Below, piece by piece: positions 19,378 through 29,335 of a stretch of 64,000 bases of DNA (its first letter is position 1; every line of letters begins with the position of its first letter). Location of the stretch: the NCBI GenBank assembly GCA_934168355.1, contig CAKPNI010000003.1:16512-80511 (forward strand). Direction: 5' to 3'. This DNA comes from an uncultured Clostridia bacterium (GTDB lineage Bacteria; Bacillota; Clostridia; TANB77; CAG-508). The translations under genes and the position numbers were made by a program. The notes below the pieces were generated by a model, which worked only from the letters and a program-made list of their open reading frames with translations, did no database searches and was not told where the DNA came from.

Positions 19378-19396
19378 AAGAGAAAGGAAGATAAAT

Positions 19397-20296
19397 ATGG
19401 AAAATAAAGCAATAAAATTTTTAGCCTATAACAAAAAAGTATCAGTAATGTGTATAGACACAACAGAGCTTGTAGAACAAATAAGAAAAATACATGACCT
19501 AACACCAACAGTAACTGCAGCAGCAGGAAGAGTAGCAACTGTTGCAGCAATGATGGCTCATTTAGAAACAAAAGAAATAACAGACAATATAACAATCCAA
19601 ATAAAAGGAACAGGACCAATAGGAAGTATAGTAGCAGTAGCGGGGCTAGAAAACGAAAAACTAGCAAATGTAAAAATGTATGTACAAAATCCGCATGTAG
19701 AACTACCACTAAAGGCAAATGGAAAAATAGATGTGGGTGGAGCAGTAGGGAACCAAGGATATCTAAATGTAATAAAGCAAAATGAATTGACAAATAGCAA
19801 TTATAATGGTTTAATACCGCTAGTATCTGGAGAAATAGCAGAAGACTTTACAGAATTTTTTGCAAAATCAGAGCAAAAACCAACAGCACTATCTCTTGGA
19901 GTACTTGTAAACAAAGATGGAGTAAAAAGAGCAGGAGGATACATAATAAATCCAATGCCAGATGCAACAGAAGAAGAAATATCAAAAATAGAAGAAGCAA
20001 TAAAGAAAGCAAAACCAATATCAGAAATGTTAGATGATGGAATGACATTAGAAGAAATTGCTAAAATAGTAACAGGAGATGAAAATATAGAAACACTAGA
20101 ACAAGACCTAGATGTCATATATAAATGCAATTGCAGTAAGGAAAAAATAGAAAGTGGAATAATATCACTAGGAAAAGAAGAAATATCCAAAATAATAGAA
20201 GAAGATGGCAAATTAGAAGCAGAATGCCATTTCTGCCATAAAAAATATAATTTTTCACAAGAAGAACTAAATGAAATAGAAAAGGGAGCCAAATAA
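19397..20296 (+). CDS. hslO: Hsp33 redox-regulated chaperone
   Basis: 299 residues starting at ATG 19397 after AGAAAGGAAG; a longer upstream frame exists only because the palindromic repeat is open in that frame. The C-terminal zinc site is visible as CNC near residue 243 and CHFC near residue 276, the four cysteines that form disulfides under oxidation. The N-terminal half (TPTVTAAAGRVATVAAMM) matches the chaperone core. It prevents aggregation of unfolding proteins in the cytosol under oxidative stress. Confidence 0.93.
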   Translation: MENKAIKFLAYNKKVSVMCIDTTELVEQIRKIHDLTPTVTAAAGRVATVAAMMAHLETKEITDNITIQIKGTGPIGSIVAVAGLENEKLANVKMYVQNPHVELPLKANGKIDVGGAVGNQGYLNVIKQNELTNSNYNGLIPLVSGEIAEDFTEFFAKSEQKPTALSLGVLVNKDGVKRAGGYIINPMPDATEEEISKIEEAIKKAKPISEMLDDGMTLEEIAKIVTGDENIETLEQDLDVIYKCNCSKEKIESGIISLGKEEISKIIEEDGKLEAECHFCHKKYNFSQEELNEIEKGAK

Positions 20297-20297
20297 A

Positions 20298-20789
20298 ATG
20301 ATAGTAGATAAAGTAGAAGAATTTTGTTTAAAAATATTAGAAAAAATAGGATTAAAAGCACTGGCAGATTGGTACAGAAAACATCAAGAAGGTATGAGAT
20401 ATTTAGTTTTTGGAGCATTAACAACAATAGTAAACATATTAGTATATACAATTTTTTCAGCATTAATATTAAAAGGATTAGATAATGATTCTTTAAGAGT
20501 AAATATAAGTGAAATAATAGCATTTATAGCAGGAGTTGTATTTGCATATATAACAAACAAACTATATGTATTTAATAGTCAAACCACAGGAAAAAAAGAC
20601 CTCTTACGAGAGATAGCCTCTTTCTTTAGCTGTAGAATATTTACAGAAATAATAAGTATCCTAATGATGAACGCAGCTGTATGGTTTAGCATAAACGATA
20701 TTTTAATGAAGGTTGTATCAAATATCGTAGTAATAATACTAAATTTTGTATTCAGTAAAATTTTAATATTTAAAGGAAAGAAGGAATAA
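20298..20789 (+). CDS. GtrA-family membrane protein
   Basis: 163 residues with about four membrane helices. The segment MRYLVFGALTTIVNILVY is the GtrA hallmark, with the later helix around FIAGVVFAYITNKLYVF. GtrA proteins are associated with moving lipid-linked sugars across the membrane, or with surface glycosylation. It begins 1 base after the hslO stop and is likely cotranscribed with it. The substrate cannot be inferred. Confidence 0.85.
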   Translation: MIVDKVEEFCLKILEKIGLKALADWYRKHQEGMRYLVFGALTTIVNILVYTIFSALILKGLDNDSLRVNISEIIAFIAGVVFAYITNKLYVFNSQTTGKKDLLREIASFFSCRIFTEIISILMMNAAVWFSINDILMKVVSNIVVIILNFVFSKILIFKGKKE

Positions 20790-20793
20790 AATT

Positions 20794-23526
20794 ATGGAAA
20801 ATAACTGGTTTAACAAAACTGTTCAAGAAACAGAAAAAAATCTTGAAACAAATATTAAAACAGGATTAACACAAGAACAAATAAACGAAAAACTTGCAAA
20901 TCATGGTCTAAATGAACTACAAGCTCAAAAGAAAAAATCACTATTCATAAAATTTTTAGAGCAATTCAAAGACTTTATGATAATAATACTAATATTTGCA
21001 GCAATAATCTCAGGAGCAGTATCAATAGCACAAGGAGAAGCAATAACAGATTCAATAATAATACTAATAGTAGTAATAGTAAATAGTATAATAGGAGTAG
21101 CACAAGAAGCAAAAGCAGAAAAATCACTAGAAGCATTGCAAAAACTAAGTGGGCATGAAGCAAAAGTAATAAGAGATGGAAATCTACAAACAGTGCCTGC
21201 AAAAGACCTAGTACCGGGTGATGTTGTAGTGCTAGAAACAGGAGATTATGTACCAGCAGACCTAAGAATAATAGAAGCAGTAAACCTAAAGGCGCAAGAA
21301 GCATCACTTACTGGAGAATCAGTACCAGTAGAAAAACAAGCAAGCAAAATAGACGAAAAAGAAGTACCAATTGGAGATAGAACAAACATGCTATTTTCTT
21401 CAAGTCTAATAACATATGGAAGAGGAAAAGCAATAGTAGTAGAAACAGGAATGAAAACAGAAGTAGGAAAAATAGCAGGAATGTTATCAAACCAAGAAGA
21501 AAAAGAAACACCACTTCAAGCAAAACTAAACAACCTTGGAAAAACACTTGGAATTGCTGCAATAGTTATATGTGTGATAATATTTGCAGCAGGGCTAATA
21601 CAAGGAAAACCAGCAATATCAATGTTTATGACAGCAGTAAGTCTAGCAGTTGCAGCAATACCAGAAGGCTTAGCTGCGGTATCTACGATTGTTCTAGCAA
21701 TAGGTGTTCAAAAAATGGTAAAGAAAAATGCAATAGTAAAACACTTACCAGCAGTTGAAACATTAGGAAGTAGTTCTGTAATTTGTTCAGACAAAACAGG
21801 AACATTAACACAAAACAAAATGACAGTTCAAAAAATGTATGTAAATGATGTAACATATGATATGACTAATATTGAAGACATAACTAAATATGAAAATGCA
21901 AACCAAGAAATAAAACTATTAGTATATAATGGAATGTTATGTAATGACACAAAAATATCAGAAGATGGAGAATTAAAAGGAGACCCAACAGAAACTGCAC
22001 TTGTCGATATTGCTTTAAAATTAGGTTTTACCAAAAACATATATGATGATATGCCAAGAGTAGATGAAATACCATTTGATTCAGACAGAAAGTTAATGAC
22101 AACAGTTCACAAAGTAAATAATAAATATATTGTCTTTACAAAAGGTGGAATAGATGAACTACTTTCAATTTGTAATTCATATATACAAAATGGAGAGCAA
22201 AAATCAGATTTACAAAATTATAGATATAGAATTAACGAAATAAATGAAACAATGGCAAAAGATGCATTAAGAGTTTTAGGCTTTGCATATAAAGAATTAG
22301 ATTATAAACCAGAAGTGACAGAGCTTGAAAACAATTTAACATTTGTTGGAATGTATGGAATGATAGACCCACCAAGGGAAGAAGCAAAACAAGCTGTAGA
22401 AAAATGCAAATCAGCAGGAATAAAAACAGTTATGATTACAGGAGACCACAAAATAACAGCAACAGCAATTGCAAAAAAATTAGGAATATTGGAAAAAGAA
22501 GATGAAGCAATAACAGGAACAGAACTTGATAAAATATCAGATGAACAATTGGAAAAAGATATAAAAAAATACTCTGTATATGCAAGAGTTGCACCTGAGC
22601 ATAAGGTAAGAATTGTAAAAGCTTGGCAAAAAAATGGCGAAACTGTTGCAATGACAGGTGATGGAGTAAATGATAGTCCGGCCCTAAAACAAGCAGACAT
22701 AGGTTGTGCCATGGGAGTTGTAGGAACAGATGTTGCAAAAGAAGCGGCAGATGTAATATTAACAGATGACAATTTTGCAACAGTAGTATCAGCAGTAGAA
22801 GAGGGACGAAGAATATATGACAATATTTTAAAAGTAATCCAATTTCTACTATCAAGCAATATTGGTGAAATAGTAGTACTACTTTTAGCAACATTAGGAA
22901 CAGGATTATTTGCAAAATGGTTTGGAATTACAGATATAGCACACTTAGAAATTTTAATGCCAATTCACATATTATGGATAAATTTGGTTACAGACTCACT
23001 TCCAGCATTAGCCTTAGCATTTGACCCAGCAAACAAAAATATAATGGAAAGAAAGCCATTAAAAACAGGAAAAGGAATATTTACAAAATCAATGACATTT
23101 AGAATTATTTATCAGGGAGTCATGATTGGAATTTTAACATTAGCGGCATTTATGATAGGTTTAGCCACAACAAATACACCAATAGATGGATTAACATTAG
23201 ATGAATCAAAAATAGAAGTTGGTCAAACAATGGCATTTATTGTATTAGCACTTTCTGAACTTGTACATGTATTTAATGTTAGAAACAATAAAAAATCAAT
23301 ATTCAAAACAGGAATATTTGACAACATGAAACTTATTGGAGCAATTATTATATCTGCATTATTAATGCTTGTAATACTATTTGTTCCAACACTAAGAACA
23401 ATATTTAGTATACCTGTTTTACCTACTGACAATATTGTAGAAGTTATTTGCTTGGTTTTTGCACCTATTGTTATTGTCGAATTATTTAAGTTTTTTAAAA
23501 TTAATTCTTTTGAAGATGAAGAATAA
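20794..23526 (+). CDS. Calcium-transporting P-type ATPase (SERCA type, P2A)
   Basis: 910 residues, typical length. The phosphorylated aspartate is in DKTGTLT near residue 332. PEGLAAV lies in helix M4 (calcium site), TGES in the actuator domain, KGG in the nucleotide domain, and TGDGVNDSPAL in the hinge. About ten membrane helices surround these. It exports Ca2+ from the cytosol. It is the last gene of a run with hslO and gtrA; the next gene has its own promoter. Confidence 0.93.
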   Translation: MENNWFNKTVQETEKNLETNIKTGLTQEQINEKLANHGLNELQAQKKKSLFIKFLEQFKDFMIIILIFAAIISGAVSIAQGEAITDSIIILIVVIVNSIIGVAQEAKAEKSLEALQKLSGHEAKVIRDGNLQTVPAKDLVPGDVVVLETGDYVPADLRIIEAVNLKAQEASLTGESVPVEKQASKIDEKEVPIGDRTNMLFSSSLITYGRGKAIVVETGMKTEVGKIAGMLSNQEEKETPLQAKLNNLGKTLGIAAIVICVIIFAAGLIQGKPAISMFMTAVSLAVAAIPEGLAAVSTIVLAIGVQKMVKKNAIVKHLPAVETLGSSSVICSDKTGTLTQNKMTVQKMYVNDVTYDMTNIEDITKYENANQEIKLLVYNGMLCNDTKISEDGELKGDPTETALVDIALKLGFTKNIYDDMPRVDEIPFDSDRKLMTTVHKVNNKYIVFTKGGIDELLSICNSYIQNGEQKSDLQNYRYRINEINETMAKDALRVLGFAYKELDYKPEVTELENNLTFVGMYGMIDPPREEAKQAVEKCKSAGIKTVMITGDHKITATAIAKKLGILEKEDEAITGTELDKISDEQLEKDIKKYSVYARVAPEHKVRIVKAWQKNGETVAMTGDGVNDSPALKQADIGCAMGVVGTDVAKEAADVILTDDNFATVVSAVEEGRRIYDNILKVIQFLLSSNIGEIVVLLLATLGTGLFAKWFGITDIAHLEILMPIHILWINLVTDSLPALALAFDPANKNIMERKPLKTGKGIFTKSMTFRIIYQGVMIGILTLAAFMIGLATTNTPIDGLTLDESKIEVGQTMAFIVLALSELVHVFNVRNNKKSIFKTGIFDNMKLIGAIIISALLMLVILFVPTLRTIFSIPVLPTDNIVEVICLVFAPIVIVELFKFFKINSFEDEE

Positions 23527-23544
23527 ATTTTATAGACTAATTAG

Positions 23545-23573
23545 TTGACAAATTTTGTGAAAAAGTATATACT
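23545..23573 (+). promoter_or_regulatory. Sigma-A promoter of the NlpC/P60 gene
   Basis: TTGACA, exactly 17 bases, TATACT, about 35 bases upstream of ATG 23609. Confidence 0.75.
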
Positions 23574-23608
23574 AGCACTTGTCGAAAAAATAAAAATAGG
23601 AGAGAACA

Positions 23609-25051
23609 ATGAATAAAAAAGCAAAAATAGGGCTGATTATGCTAGCCTTAATAATATCAATATTTTCAACAAAAGCATATGCTACAAATGGAAAAGTAAA
23701 TCAAGAAACAATAAGAATGAGAAAAGAAACATCAACAGACTCTAGCATAGTGACTTTAATATCACTAAATGAAGAAGTAGAAATATTATCAGAAGATGGA
23801 GAATGGTACAAAATAAAATATAAGACATATACAGGTTATGTAAGAAAAGACATGTTAGATGTTGAGGGAAAAACAACAACAGTTTCATCAAATAGTAATG
23901 AACAAGTTAATGAAACAAACAGTACCCCAAATACAACAACAGAAAACAATGAAACAACAGACAACGCAACTAATGAAACTGTAAATACGACATCAAGAAA
24001 TGAAAATACAAATACATCAGAGGAAGGCAAACAAACAATAGAAACAGGATATGTTGGAACAATATCATCAAAACTAGAATTAAAATTAGTACCATCAATA
24101 ACTTCAAGTAATATAAACACAATTGAGGAAAACTCAAAAATCACAATAAAAGACATAATGAACAAATGGAGTTATATAGAAACAGAAGAAAAAGCTGGAT
24201 GGGTACTTACAAGTAAAATACAAATAGCAGAGCAAAAAGAAGAAAACAAAATAGAAGAAGTAAAACAAGAAGAAAATAAAGAAACAACAACGACATCGGT
24301 ATCAGAAGAGAGAAAAGTAGAAGAAAGCAAAGAAACAGAAAAAAAAGAAGAAACTAAAAAGACGGCAGAGGTAACAAAATATGTATCAACAGAAACTCTA
24401 AACATGAGAGAAACAGCTGATAATAATGCAAAATTAGTAAATCAATTAAAGATAAATACAAAAGTAACAGTTGTAGAAACTTCAGGAACATGGTCAAAAA
24501 TAAAAGTAAACGGAAAAACAGGCTATGTTGCAAGTAAGTATTTATCAGACAAAAAGGTAGAAGTAACATCAAGAAGTGAAGAAATAGATAGAGGTAATAA
24601 AAATTCACAAAAAGAAGAAAAAACTACAAAAACAGAAAGTAAAACAAATACAACTACATCATCAAATTCTGGTTCATCTGGAAGTGGGATAGTTGCATGT
24701 GCGAAACAATACTTAGGGTGTAGATATGTATCAGGTGGTTCATCACCATCAACAGGTTTTGACTGTTCTGGATTTACATCATATGTATACAAACAATGCG
24801 GAATAAGTATAAGTAGGTCATCTGGAGCTCAAGCATCAAATGGAACTGCGGTATCAAAATCAAATTTGCAACCAGGCGATTTGGTAATATTTAATAATAG
24901 AGCAAACACATCTGTAGGTCATGTTGGAATCTATATTGGTGGAAACACATTTATACATGCAGGAAATTCAGGAACAGGTGTAATTACAACATCTTTATCA
25001 GATAGTTATTATTCCGCAAGATATGTAACAGGAAGAAGAATAATAAATTAA
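23609..25051 (+). CDS. Secreted NlpC/P60 peptidoglycan endopeptidase with SH3 domains
   Basis: 480 residues. The signal peptide is residues 1-25 (cleavage after TKAYA). Three SH3-like domains lie near residues 28-90, 150-205 and 255-310, separated by low-complexity Thr/Glu/Asn linkers. Residues 360-480 form an NlpC/P60 domain with catalytic Cys in FDCSGFTSYVY near 385 and His in GHVGIYIG near 437. It cleaves peptide cross-links in the wall. RBS AGGAGAG before the ATG. Confidence 0.92.
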   Translation: MNKKAKIGLIMLALIISIFSTKAYATNGKVNQETIRMRKETSTDSSIVTLISLNEEVEILSEDGEWYKIKYKTYTGYVRKDMLDVEGKTTTVSSNSNEQVNETNSTPNTTTENNETTDNATNETVNTTSRNENTNTSEEGKQTIETGYVGTISSKLELKLVPSITSSNINTIEENSKITIKDIMNKWSYIETEEKAGWVLTSKIQIAEQKEENKIEEVKQEENKETTTTSVSEERKVEESKETEKKEETKKTAEVTKYVSTETLNMRETADNNAKLVNQLKINTKVTVVETSGTWSKIKVNGKTGYVASKYLSDKKVEVTSRSEEIDRGNKNSQKEEKTTKTESKTNTTTSSNSGSSGSGIVACAKQYLGCRYVSGGSSPSTGFDCSGFTSYVYKQCGISISRSSGAQASNGTAVSKSNLQPGDLVIFNNRANTSVGHVGIYIGGNTFIHAGNSGTGVITTSLSDSYYSARYVTGRRIIN

Positions 25052-25059
25052 GGAGGATT

Positions 25060-27591
25060 ATGCTAGAAAACAGAAAGGTTTTAACAGCAGTAATCGGATA
25101 TATTTTAGGAATATTAATGGGGCTATATTGTAAAATCAGTATAGTCCTTTTTTATATTTTAATTTTTCTAATATATTTGATTATTGGAAATAAAAGTAAA
25201 AAAGATAAATTCAAATTATTTTCATGTAAAAGATATTTTAGATATGCAAAAATTGTATTCAATAAAAAAGTGATTAAAATCATAATAATTTTTTCGATTG
25301 TATCAAACACAATTGTACTTTTTCAAAATTATAAATACGAAAATTTATATAAAAATTTAGATTGTAAAGATTGTAAATTTCAAGGATTGGTATGTAATGT
25401 AACAAGTGACAAAGTGAAAGTAAAAATATTGGATAATAAGTATAAAAATACATATTTGTATATTTATTTAAAAGATGTGGAGGTGCAATATGGTGATAAA
25501 ATTATCTTTTATGGAACTTTTAGTAGACCAGAAAAACGTTCAAATTACAAGGGATTTGATAAATTTGAATATTATAAGACTTTGAAAATTTATGGAAGTG
25601 TAAAATGTACAAAGGTAAATGTTTTATCAAAGAATAATGGAAATATTATTAGAAAATATACTAATTTTTTTGCTTCAAAAATAAAGCAAAGAATTGAAAC
25701 ATCAAGTATAGGGCAAAATGAAAAATCCTTATTAGAGGGAATTTTGCTTGGAGATAAGGAAAACATAACAGAAGAGATAAAAGAAAATTTTTCAGTAAGC
25801 AATATTTCACATTTGCTTGCAATTTCTGGAATGCATGTTTCTTATATTGTGCTTGCTGTAAATTTTATTATGGGAAAAATAATAGGAAAACATTATTCAA
25901 AATTAGTAAGTAGCATCATAATTATAATCTATATGTGTATGGTAAATTTTACTCCGTCAATTGTAAGAGCTGGAATTACCGCAATTATTGTTATTATGGC
26001 AAATTTTGTTTATATGAAAAATGATATATATGAAGCTTTAAGTATAGCATTATTTATAATTTTGCTTAATAATCCTTTTTCTATAAAAGACATAGGTTTA
26101 CAATTATCATTTTTCGCGACAGTTGGGATTGTTGTAGTTGGAAGAAATATTAGAAATATATATGAGATATGGTTAGATAAGGTGGCTAGAAGAGCTATAA
26201 GAAAAAACAAAAAGCTAGCAAAAAAAGTGATAAAAGCTTTGAGCTCCAAAATAGGTAAGACAATTATTGATGCAATAATTATAACTATTTCTGCAACAAT
26301 AACTGTTATGCCAATAATGGTTTTAAATTTTAATAGTATTGCAATTACTGGATTAATTATTAGTGTAATTTCAAGTTTTATAATAGGACCAATAATGATA
26401 GTGGGTATCGTTTTTATTTTTGTAAGATTACAATTGGTAGAAATTTTAATGAATATTTTGTTGAATATATTAATAAAATGTTCAAGTATAGGGGGAAAGC
26501 TTCCCTTAACTCAAATTTATTTAGTAACTCCAAAAATTTTTGAAATAATAATTTATTATTTAGGGATTTCTATCGTAAATGTTAATGTCTTAGTAAATTT
26601 AGATAAAACTCAAAGTGTATTTAAAGAGAGAATTAAAAATATATTCAAATTCATAAAATACAAATTAAAATTTAGAAAAATTATTTCTTTTTTATTGATA
26701 ATTTGTATGTTAAATTTTGTTTTTTATAACATCCCAAAAGACCTTAGAATTTACTTTGTAGACGTTGGACAAGGAGACTGTACATTAATTGTCACACCAA
26801 ATAATAAATCAATTTTAATAGATGGAGGAGGAAGCGAATTTACAAAATCAAATTTTAATGTTGGAAAAAGTATTCTTATGCCATATTTATTAGACAGGCA
26901 GATTGCAGTTGTAGATTATGTTATTTTTAGTCATATGGATTCAGACCATGCCCAAGGTTTGCTTTATATTATGGAGAAGATGAAAGTTAAGAATGCTGTT
27001 ATTGGCAGACAATATGAAAAAAGCAGTAATTATGAAAGTTTTATTAGAATTGCAAAAGAAAAGAAAATTAATGTGATAGTTGTAGAAGCGGGAGACAGAA
27101 TTAATATTCAAAAAGGTTTATATTTTAATGTTTTGTGGCCAAGCAGTAGTCATATGATTTCGGAAAATGCTATAAATAACAATTCCTTAGTTTGTAAGCT
27201 GGTTTATAAAAATTTTTCTATGCTTTTTACAGGTGATATTGAGGAAGTGGCAGAAAAAGAAATTTTGAGGTTTTATGAAAATAGATTAGATTTACTGCGT
27301 TCCGATTGCTTAAAGGTTGCTCATCATGGCTCTAAGACTTCTTCAACTTTGGAGTTTTTAAATGCTGTTAATCCTAAAATTGCTTTGATTGGTGTTGGGA
27401 AAAATAATAATTTTGGTCATCCGGCAGAGGTTACTTTGGAGAATTTGAAGAGTTTAAATTGTAAGGTTTATAGGACTGATGAGATGGGGGAGATTTGTGT
27501 TAGGAGTAATGGATTGTGGGTGAAAATTTCGAAATGGGGACGGTTCCTTTTTCAAAAAAGAACCGTCCCTAATTTGAAAAAAAGTGAATGA
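25060..27591 (+). CDS. comEC: ComEC/Rec2 DNA-uptake channel, C-terminus replaced by a repeat
   Basis: 843 residues. The N-terminal region has hydrophobic segments and an OB-like domain. The Competence membrane domain includes HLLAISGMHVSYIVLAVNFI. The C-terminal metallo-beta-lactamase-like domain has HMDSDHAQG and VAHHGSKTSS. It transports single-stranded DNA into the cell during transformation. The last 18 or so residues (from KWGRFLFQK) are encoded by a palindromic repeat that has replaced the native stop region. This tail contains an in-frame CGG codon. ATG 25060 has AAGGAGGA upstream. Confidence 0.9.
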   Translation: MLENRKVLTAVIGYILGILMGLYCKISIVLFYILIFLIYLIIGNKSKKDKFKLFSCKRYFRYAKIVFNKKVIKIIIIFSIVSNTIVLFQNYKYENLYKNLDCKDCKFQGLVCNVTSDKVKVKILDNKYKNTYLYIYLKDVEVQYGDKIIFYGTFSRPEKRSNYKGFDKFEYYKTLKIYGSVKCTKVNVLSKNNGNIIRKYTNFFASKIKQRIETSSIGQNEKSLLEGILLGDKENITEEIKENFSVSNISHLLAISGMHVSYIVLAVNFIMGKIIGKHYSKLVSSIIIIIYMCMVNFTPSIVRAGITAIIVIMANFVYMKNDIYEALSIALFIILLNNPFSIKDIGLQLSFFATVGIVVVGRNIRNIYEIWLDKVARRAIRKNKKLAKKVIKALSSKIGKTIIDAIIITISATITVMPIMVLNFNSIAITGLIISVISSFIIGPIMIVGIVFIFVRLQLVEILMNILLNILIKCSSIGGKLPLTQIYLVTPKIFEIIIYYLGISIVNVNVLVNLDKTQSVFKERIKNIFKFIKYKLKFRKIISFLLIICMLNFVFYNIPKDLRIYFVDVGQGDCTLIVTPNNKSILIDGGGSEFTKSNFNVGKSILMPYLLDRQIAVVDYVIFSHMDSDHAQGLLYIMEKMKVKNAVIGRQYEKSSNYESFIRIAKEKKINVIVVEAGDRINIQKGLYFNVLWPSSSHMISENAINNNSLVCKLVYKNFSMLFTGDIEEVAEKEILRFYENRLDLLRSDCLKVAHHGSKTSSTLEFLNAVNPKIALIGVGKNNNFGHPAEVTLENLKSLNCKVYRTDEMGEICVRSNGLWVKISKWGRFLFQKRTVPNLKKSE
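27527..27580. repeat. Palindromic repeat, GGGGACGGTTC family, inside the 3' end of comEC
   Basis: Left arm TTTCGAAATGGGGACGGTTC and right arm GAACCGTCCCTAATTTGAAA around a TTTTTCAAAAAA centre. It is read as the final codons of comEC. Confidence 0.8.
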
Positions 27592-27639
27592 ATGCGACTA
27601 AAAATAGTTGCATTTCAAAATAGAAAGGAGTATAATAAT

Positions 27640-27894
27640 ATGAGTAAATTAGAAAAAGAACTAAAAAGACTAAAATCTAAACCAAAAGATTTTACATATG
27701 ATGAGGCAAAAAAATTATTGAATAAATTAGAATTTTATGAGGAAAATAAAGGAAAGACATCAGGTTCAAGAGTGGCATTTGTAAATAATGAAAGAATAAA
27801 AATAGAGTTACATAAGCCACATCCGGGTAATGTTTTAAAATCATATCAGATAAATATATTAATAAAAAAATTAAAAGAAATGGGAGTGATATAA
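27640..27894 (+). CDS. hicA: HicA-type mRNA interferase toxin
   Basis: 84 residues from ATG 27640 after AGAAAGGAG; an upstream in-frame ATG at 27592 lacks a site and lies just after the repeat. The fold signature runs from EAKKLLNKLEFYE to a SGSRVAF strand and HKPHPG near the C-terminus, as in Firmicutes HicA variants where the usual SHH is replaced by SGSR. It would cleave mRNA when free of HicB, which is encoded directly downstream. Confidence 0.85.
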   Translation: MSKLEKELKRLKSKPKDFTYDEAKKLLNKLEFYEENKGKTSGSRVAFVNNERIKIELHKPHPGNVLKSYQINILIKKLKEMGVI

Positions 27895-28236
27895 ATGAAA
27901 AATATTATGACATATAAAGGTTATTGGGCTGAAATAAAATACAGTGATGAAGATGAGTGTTTTTGCGGAGAAATCGAGGGTTTGACAAAAGATAGTATAT
28001 CATTTGAGGGAACAACTGTGAAAGAATTAAAAAAGGATTTCAAAGAAGCAATTGACCATTATTTATCAGTATGTAAAGAGAACAATGATGAACCAGATAA
28101 ACAGTGTAAAGGTTCATTAAATGTAAGGCTTGGAACTGATTTGCATTGTAAAGCTAAAATGAAGTCAATAGAAAAAAATATATCGATAAATGAATTAATT
28201 AAACAAGCTCTAATTTCGTATTTAAAAACAAATTAA
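27895..28236 (+). CDS. hicB: HicB-type antitoxin with ribbon-helix-helix domain
   Basis: 113 residues starting immediately after the hicA stop. The N-terminal HicB domain (YKGYWAEIKYSDEDECFCG, EIEGL) is a degenerate RNase H-like fold that binds the toxin. The C-terminus (SLNVRLGTDLHCKAK, SINELIKQALISYL) is a DNA-binding ribbon-helix-helix. It neutralises HicA and represses the operon. The toxin-first order is typical of hicAB. Confidence 0.9.
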   Translation: MKNIMTYKGYWAEIKYSDEDECFCGEIEGLTKDSISFEGTTVKELKKDFKEAIDHYLSVCKENNDEPDKQCKGSLNVRLGTDLHCKAKMKSIEKNISINELIKQALISYLKTN

Positions 28237-28241
28237 TTTTT

Positions 28242-28275
28242 TTTGAAATGGGGACGGTTCCTTTTTCAAAAAAGT
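28242..28275. repeat. Half copy of the GGGGACGGTTC palindromic repeat
   Basis: Only the left arm and centre (GAAATGGGGACGGTTCC then TTTTTCAAAAAA) are present; the right arm is lost. It lies directly after hicB. Confidence 0.7.
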
Positions 28276-28323
28276 GAATAAAAACAAATAAATATGCCAA
28301 AATATGTAAGAGGTGTATTTATT

Positions 28324-28755
28324 ATGTGGAAAAAAATTTTAATGTCAATAGGTTTAATGATAATTCTAATAGCAGGAATAGAAATATTCAACATATCAAA
28401 GAAAAATAAACCAGAAGAAGAAAAGAATATAGTACAAAATGAAACAGAAATATCAACAAGTAGATATGTAAAAGATGATTGCATAAATGAATGGCAAGAT
28501 TATAGTGAAACTGTGCAAAATGATATAAGAGAAACAAGTGGAAATCTAAATGATGAAAACAAGCATTATATTTTAAGAGAAAAAGATGGATTTATAAACA
28601 TATATTATATAAATGAAGATGAAGAAGAAATCCTTTATAAAGTAACAGATATAAGTACAACTTACCTAGGAGAAGAAGATATTAAAGAACTAAAAGAGGG
28701 GATAGAAGTAACAGGTTTGCAAAACTTAAACCAATTGCTAGAAGATTTTGAATAA
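28324..28755 (+). CDS. BofC-like membrane-anchored sporulation protein
   Basis: 143 residues from ATG 28324 (site AAGAGGTG); an upstream ATG at 28294 lacks a site. One N-terminal membrane helix (residues about 6-22) is followed by a charged linker and a small domain whose HYILREKDGFINIYY segment resembles the BofC C-terminal domain. In Bacillus, BofC acts in the forespore-mother cell space on signalling to sigma-K. Family assignment by motif only. Confidence 0.6.
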   Translation: MWKKILMSIGLMIILIAGIEIFNISKKNKPEEEKNIVQNETEISTSRYVKDDCINEWQDYSETVQNDIRETSGNLNDENKHYILREKDGFINIYYINEDEEEILYKVTDISTTYLGEEDIKELKEGIEVTGLQNLNQLLEDFE

Positions 28756-28783
28756 AAGAGTGATTTAATTAAAAATCACTCTT
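28756..28783. terminator. Bidirectional terminator between the BofC-like gene and pgsA
   Basis: Perfect 11-base arms AAGAGTGATTT and AAATCACTCTT around AATTAA. It overlaps the last codons of pgsA on the other strand. Confidence 0.75.
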
Positions 28784-29321
28784 TAAAATCCTTACAAACA
28801 ATATTTTTTCCATACATAATTCCAGCAAACAAAGTCATACCAATAGCAATATAAAAGGCGTAAATAGTAATAACAGAAAGTTCGGGAATACCTTTAGATA
28901 GCAAAGAAAGAACAATAGCAACAAAAAACAAAATCGTTGCGGCTTTGCCATACCACATACTATGAACTGTTACAACTTTTCTCTTATAAAGAACAAAAGC
29001 AACAGAAATCATAATAAGTTCTTTCAAAGTTAAAATTGCTAAAATCCAAAAGGGGATAATGCCTTTAATAATAAGAGCAGAAATGGTACTGATTTGTGTG
29101 ATTTTATCTGCCAAAGGGTCCATTAGTTTGCCCCAATCTGTAATTAAGTTATATTTTCTTGCAATTCTTCCATCTAAAACGTCTGTAATATTTGCAATTA
29201 AGAAAAATGCAAATGCTGCCCAATAATATTCTAATAAAATAAGTGCAAATATGATTGGTACGAATATTAGTCTTAGTACTGTTAGATAATTTGGTATGTT
29301 TCTTTTTTCAAATTTTGGCAT
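28776..29321 (-). CDS. pgsA: CDP-diacylglycerol--glycerol-3-phosphate 3-phosphatidyltransferase
   Basis: 181 residues with several membrane helices. The CDP-alcohol phosphotransferase motif is complete: DVLDGRIARKYNLITDWG followed by KLMDPLADK. It makes phosphatidylglycerol phosphate, the first committed step to phosphatidylglycerol and cardiolipin. Ribosome site GGAGGA lies before its ATG. It is transcribed towards the BofC-like gene, with the shared terminator between. Confidence 0.93.
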   Translation of the reverse strand: MPKFEKRNIPNYLTVLRLIFVPIIFALILLEYYWAAFAFFLIANITDVLDGRIARKYNLITDWGKLMDPLADKITQISTISALIIKGIIPFWILAILTLKELIMISVAFVLYKRKVVTVHSMWYGKAATILFFVAIVLSLLSKGIPELSVITIYAFYIAIGMTLFAGIMYGKNIVCKDFKE

Positions 29322-29335
29322 ATGTTCCTCCTTTT

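Noticed and set aside
19334..19396. N-terminal extensions of hslO, gpsA, the zinc-ribbon and the histidine kinase
   Set aside because: These frames pass through repeats; each gene has a well-placed ribosome site and start downstream that matches the family N-terminus.
19215..23000. Long minus-strand leucine-rich frames opposite hslO and the calcium ATPase
   Set aside because: They mirror the plus-strand codon bias (AGA, ATA, GCA read backwards) and have no starts or motifs. They are shadows of real genes.
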